A model generated the notes under the pieces. The model worked only from the letters and a program-made list of their open reading frames with translations. It made no database searches and had not been told where the DNA came from. Positions 4,999 through 5,808 of a DNA stretch of 5,808 nucleotides are shown here, piece after piece. A program made the translations under genes and the position numbers. How positions within the stretch are numbered: position 1 is the first letter of the stretch; every line of letters starts with the position of its first letter. The stretch lies in the NCBI GenBank assembly GCA_032123435.1, contig JAQBFJ010000082.1:1-5808 (forward strand), written 5' to 3'. This stretch comes from JAQBFJ01 sp032123435 (GTDB lineage Bacteria; Verrucomicrobiota; Kiritimatiellia; UBA8416; JAQBFJ01).

Positions 4999-5808
4999 AT
5001 GGTTGAAAGTCAATCTGTATTACTGAATGTATGGCGTGAGGTGTGCAGGCATATAGATATTGGTGATTCCATAAAAAGAATTACGGATCTGCTTGAGGAG
5101 CATCTTCCGGTCGGTGTGGTAATGGTGCAGAGATTTGACCTAACAAGAAAGAGCCTTGAAACTGTCGCGAGTGGAATAATCGGTGACGAACAAGTGCCGG
5201 TGGAACCACGTTGGAATTGGACGGACAGCAAAATAGAAGAATTAACAGAATGGTGCAACAACGGAAAGCTAGGCCGCTGTGAGGTGAATGGATGTGCATC
5301 CGAAATCATGCGGCTGATCGTGCCGGAGGAAAAGGGGCGTGATATCGTTGCGTATCCTCTGGCCGGACTGGACGGATCTTACGGGGCACTCGTACTGATA
5401 GCTAAAAGGAAAAAAGTTTTCAATGACGAACATATGGGCCTGATAAAAGTGCTGATTGATCCGTTCTCGGCGGCGTTGGAAAACGACAGACGATTGCGTG
5501 AAATGGCTGTACTGCGTGACGCGGCGGAAGCGGACAGGCAGTCTCTACTTACCCGGCTTGGCCGCGAGAAGCTAGGTGATTCAATCATAGGTTTACAGTC
5601 GGGTTTGCGTGAAGTTATGGAACGCGTTGATCTGGTCGCGCGTTCGGATGTGCCGGTATTGATTTTTGGCGAAACGGGTTCGGGTAAGGAGCTGATAGCA
5701 CGCACCATACATAACCGGTCGCCACGCAGTTCGGGCGCCTTTATCAGAGTCAACTGCGGGGCAATTCCCCAGGAACTGATTGACTCTCAGCTTTTTGGCC
5801 ATGAAAAA
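4999..5808 (+). CDS. GAF-domain sigma-54-dependent transcriptional activator (5' part, runs off window)
   Basis: Enhancer-binding activator that would drive open-complex formation by sigma-54 RNA polymerase using ATP. The 270 codons inside the window have no stop. Residues about 15-160 form a GAF-type sensor domain ('VAYPLAGLDGSYGALVLIAK', then 'VFNDEHMGLIKVLIDPFSAA'). A likely helical or coiled-coil linker (about 160-190) follows. The AAA+ domain starts at about 193 ('IIGLQSGLREVMERVDLVA') with Walker A GETGSGKE at 224-231 and 'FIRVNCGAIPQELIDSQLFG' at 248-267. The GAFTGA loop, Walker B and any C-terminal Fis/HTH domain lie past the right edge. The architecture resembles FhlA-type activators. 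The sensor has three closely spaced cysteines (C86, C94, C99) that may sense metal or redox state. The divergent TauE-family gene with a sigma-54 promoter is the obvious target. The family is secure; the signal is unknown. Confidence 0.93.
   Translation, partial: MVESQSVLLNVWREVCRHIDIGDSIKRITDLLEEHLPVGVVMVQRFDLTRKSLETVASGIIGDEQVPVEPRWNWTDSKIEELTEWCNNGKLGRCEVNGCASEIMRLIVPEEKGRDIVAYPLAGLDGSYGALVLIAKRKKVFNDEHMGLIKVLIDPFSAALENDRRLREMAVLRDAAEADRQSLLTRLGREKLGDSIIGLQSGLREVMERVDLVARSDVPVLIFGETGSGKELIARTIHNRSPRSSGAFIRVNCGAIPQELIDSQLFGHEK

Noticed and set aside
1..5808. CRISPR arrays, tRNA/rRNA genes, insertion sequences
   Set aside because: No regularly spaced repeats, no cloverleaf or rRNA segments, and no transposase or terminal inverted repeats were seen.

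Overview
The window looks like accessory DNA from a Gram-negative bacterium. It encodes an outer-membrane lipoprotein channel, a periplasmic adaptor of an RND pump, and a sigma-54 activator with a matching GG-N10-GC promoter. The phylum cannot be fixed from this sequence. The YHS protein, the adaptor with heavy-metal-binding domains and the CsoR-type repressor suggest an anaerobic or environmental lineage (PVC group, Desulfobacterota or similar), but that is inference.

Region 1 (1-3660, minus strand) is a copper/silver efflux operon, read from right to left. A CsoR-family repressor with an intact Cys-His-Cys Cu(I) site (3321-3608) comes first, 10 nt ahead of a CusC/TolC-like outer-membrane lipoprotein (1973-3310). 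That gene overlaps by 4 nt a YHS-domain, two-helix membrane protein (1440-1976), which is followed 18 nt later by a CusB-like adaptor (1421 down to the left edge). The adaptor has two heavy-metal-binding domains and a single-base deletion near position 302 that breaks its frame inside the second one. The inner-membrane pump (CusA-like) would be expected beyond the left edge but is not seen. A promoter (3632-3660) with a palindromic CsoR-type operator (3634-3652) across its spacer and -10 box accounts for copper-dependent control of the whole set.

Region 2 (3609-3882) has no gene. It holds the copper promoter, an upstream 23-bp dyad (3712-3734), a GC-rich patch with a small stem-loop, a CCTGTC direct repeat, and a weak terminator-like hairpin for the next gene.

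Region 3 (3883-5808) is a divergent pair: a TauE/SafE-family membrane transporter on the minus strand (3883-4800) and the start of a GAF/AAA+ sigma-54 activator on the plus strand (4999 to the right edge). The 198-nt gap between them carries a sigma-54 promoter pointing at the transporter (4853-4868). It also carries a 50-bp inverted repeat with perfect 15-bp arms (4934-4983), at a typical enhancer distance from that promoter and close upstream of the activator's start. The simplest reading is that the activator senses a small ligand or redox/metal signal through its Cys-containing GAF domain, binds the inverted repeat, and switches on the transporter. The transported substrate is unknown.
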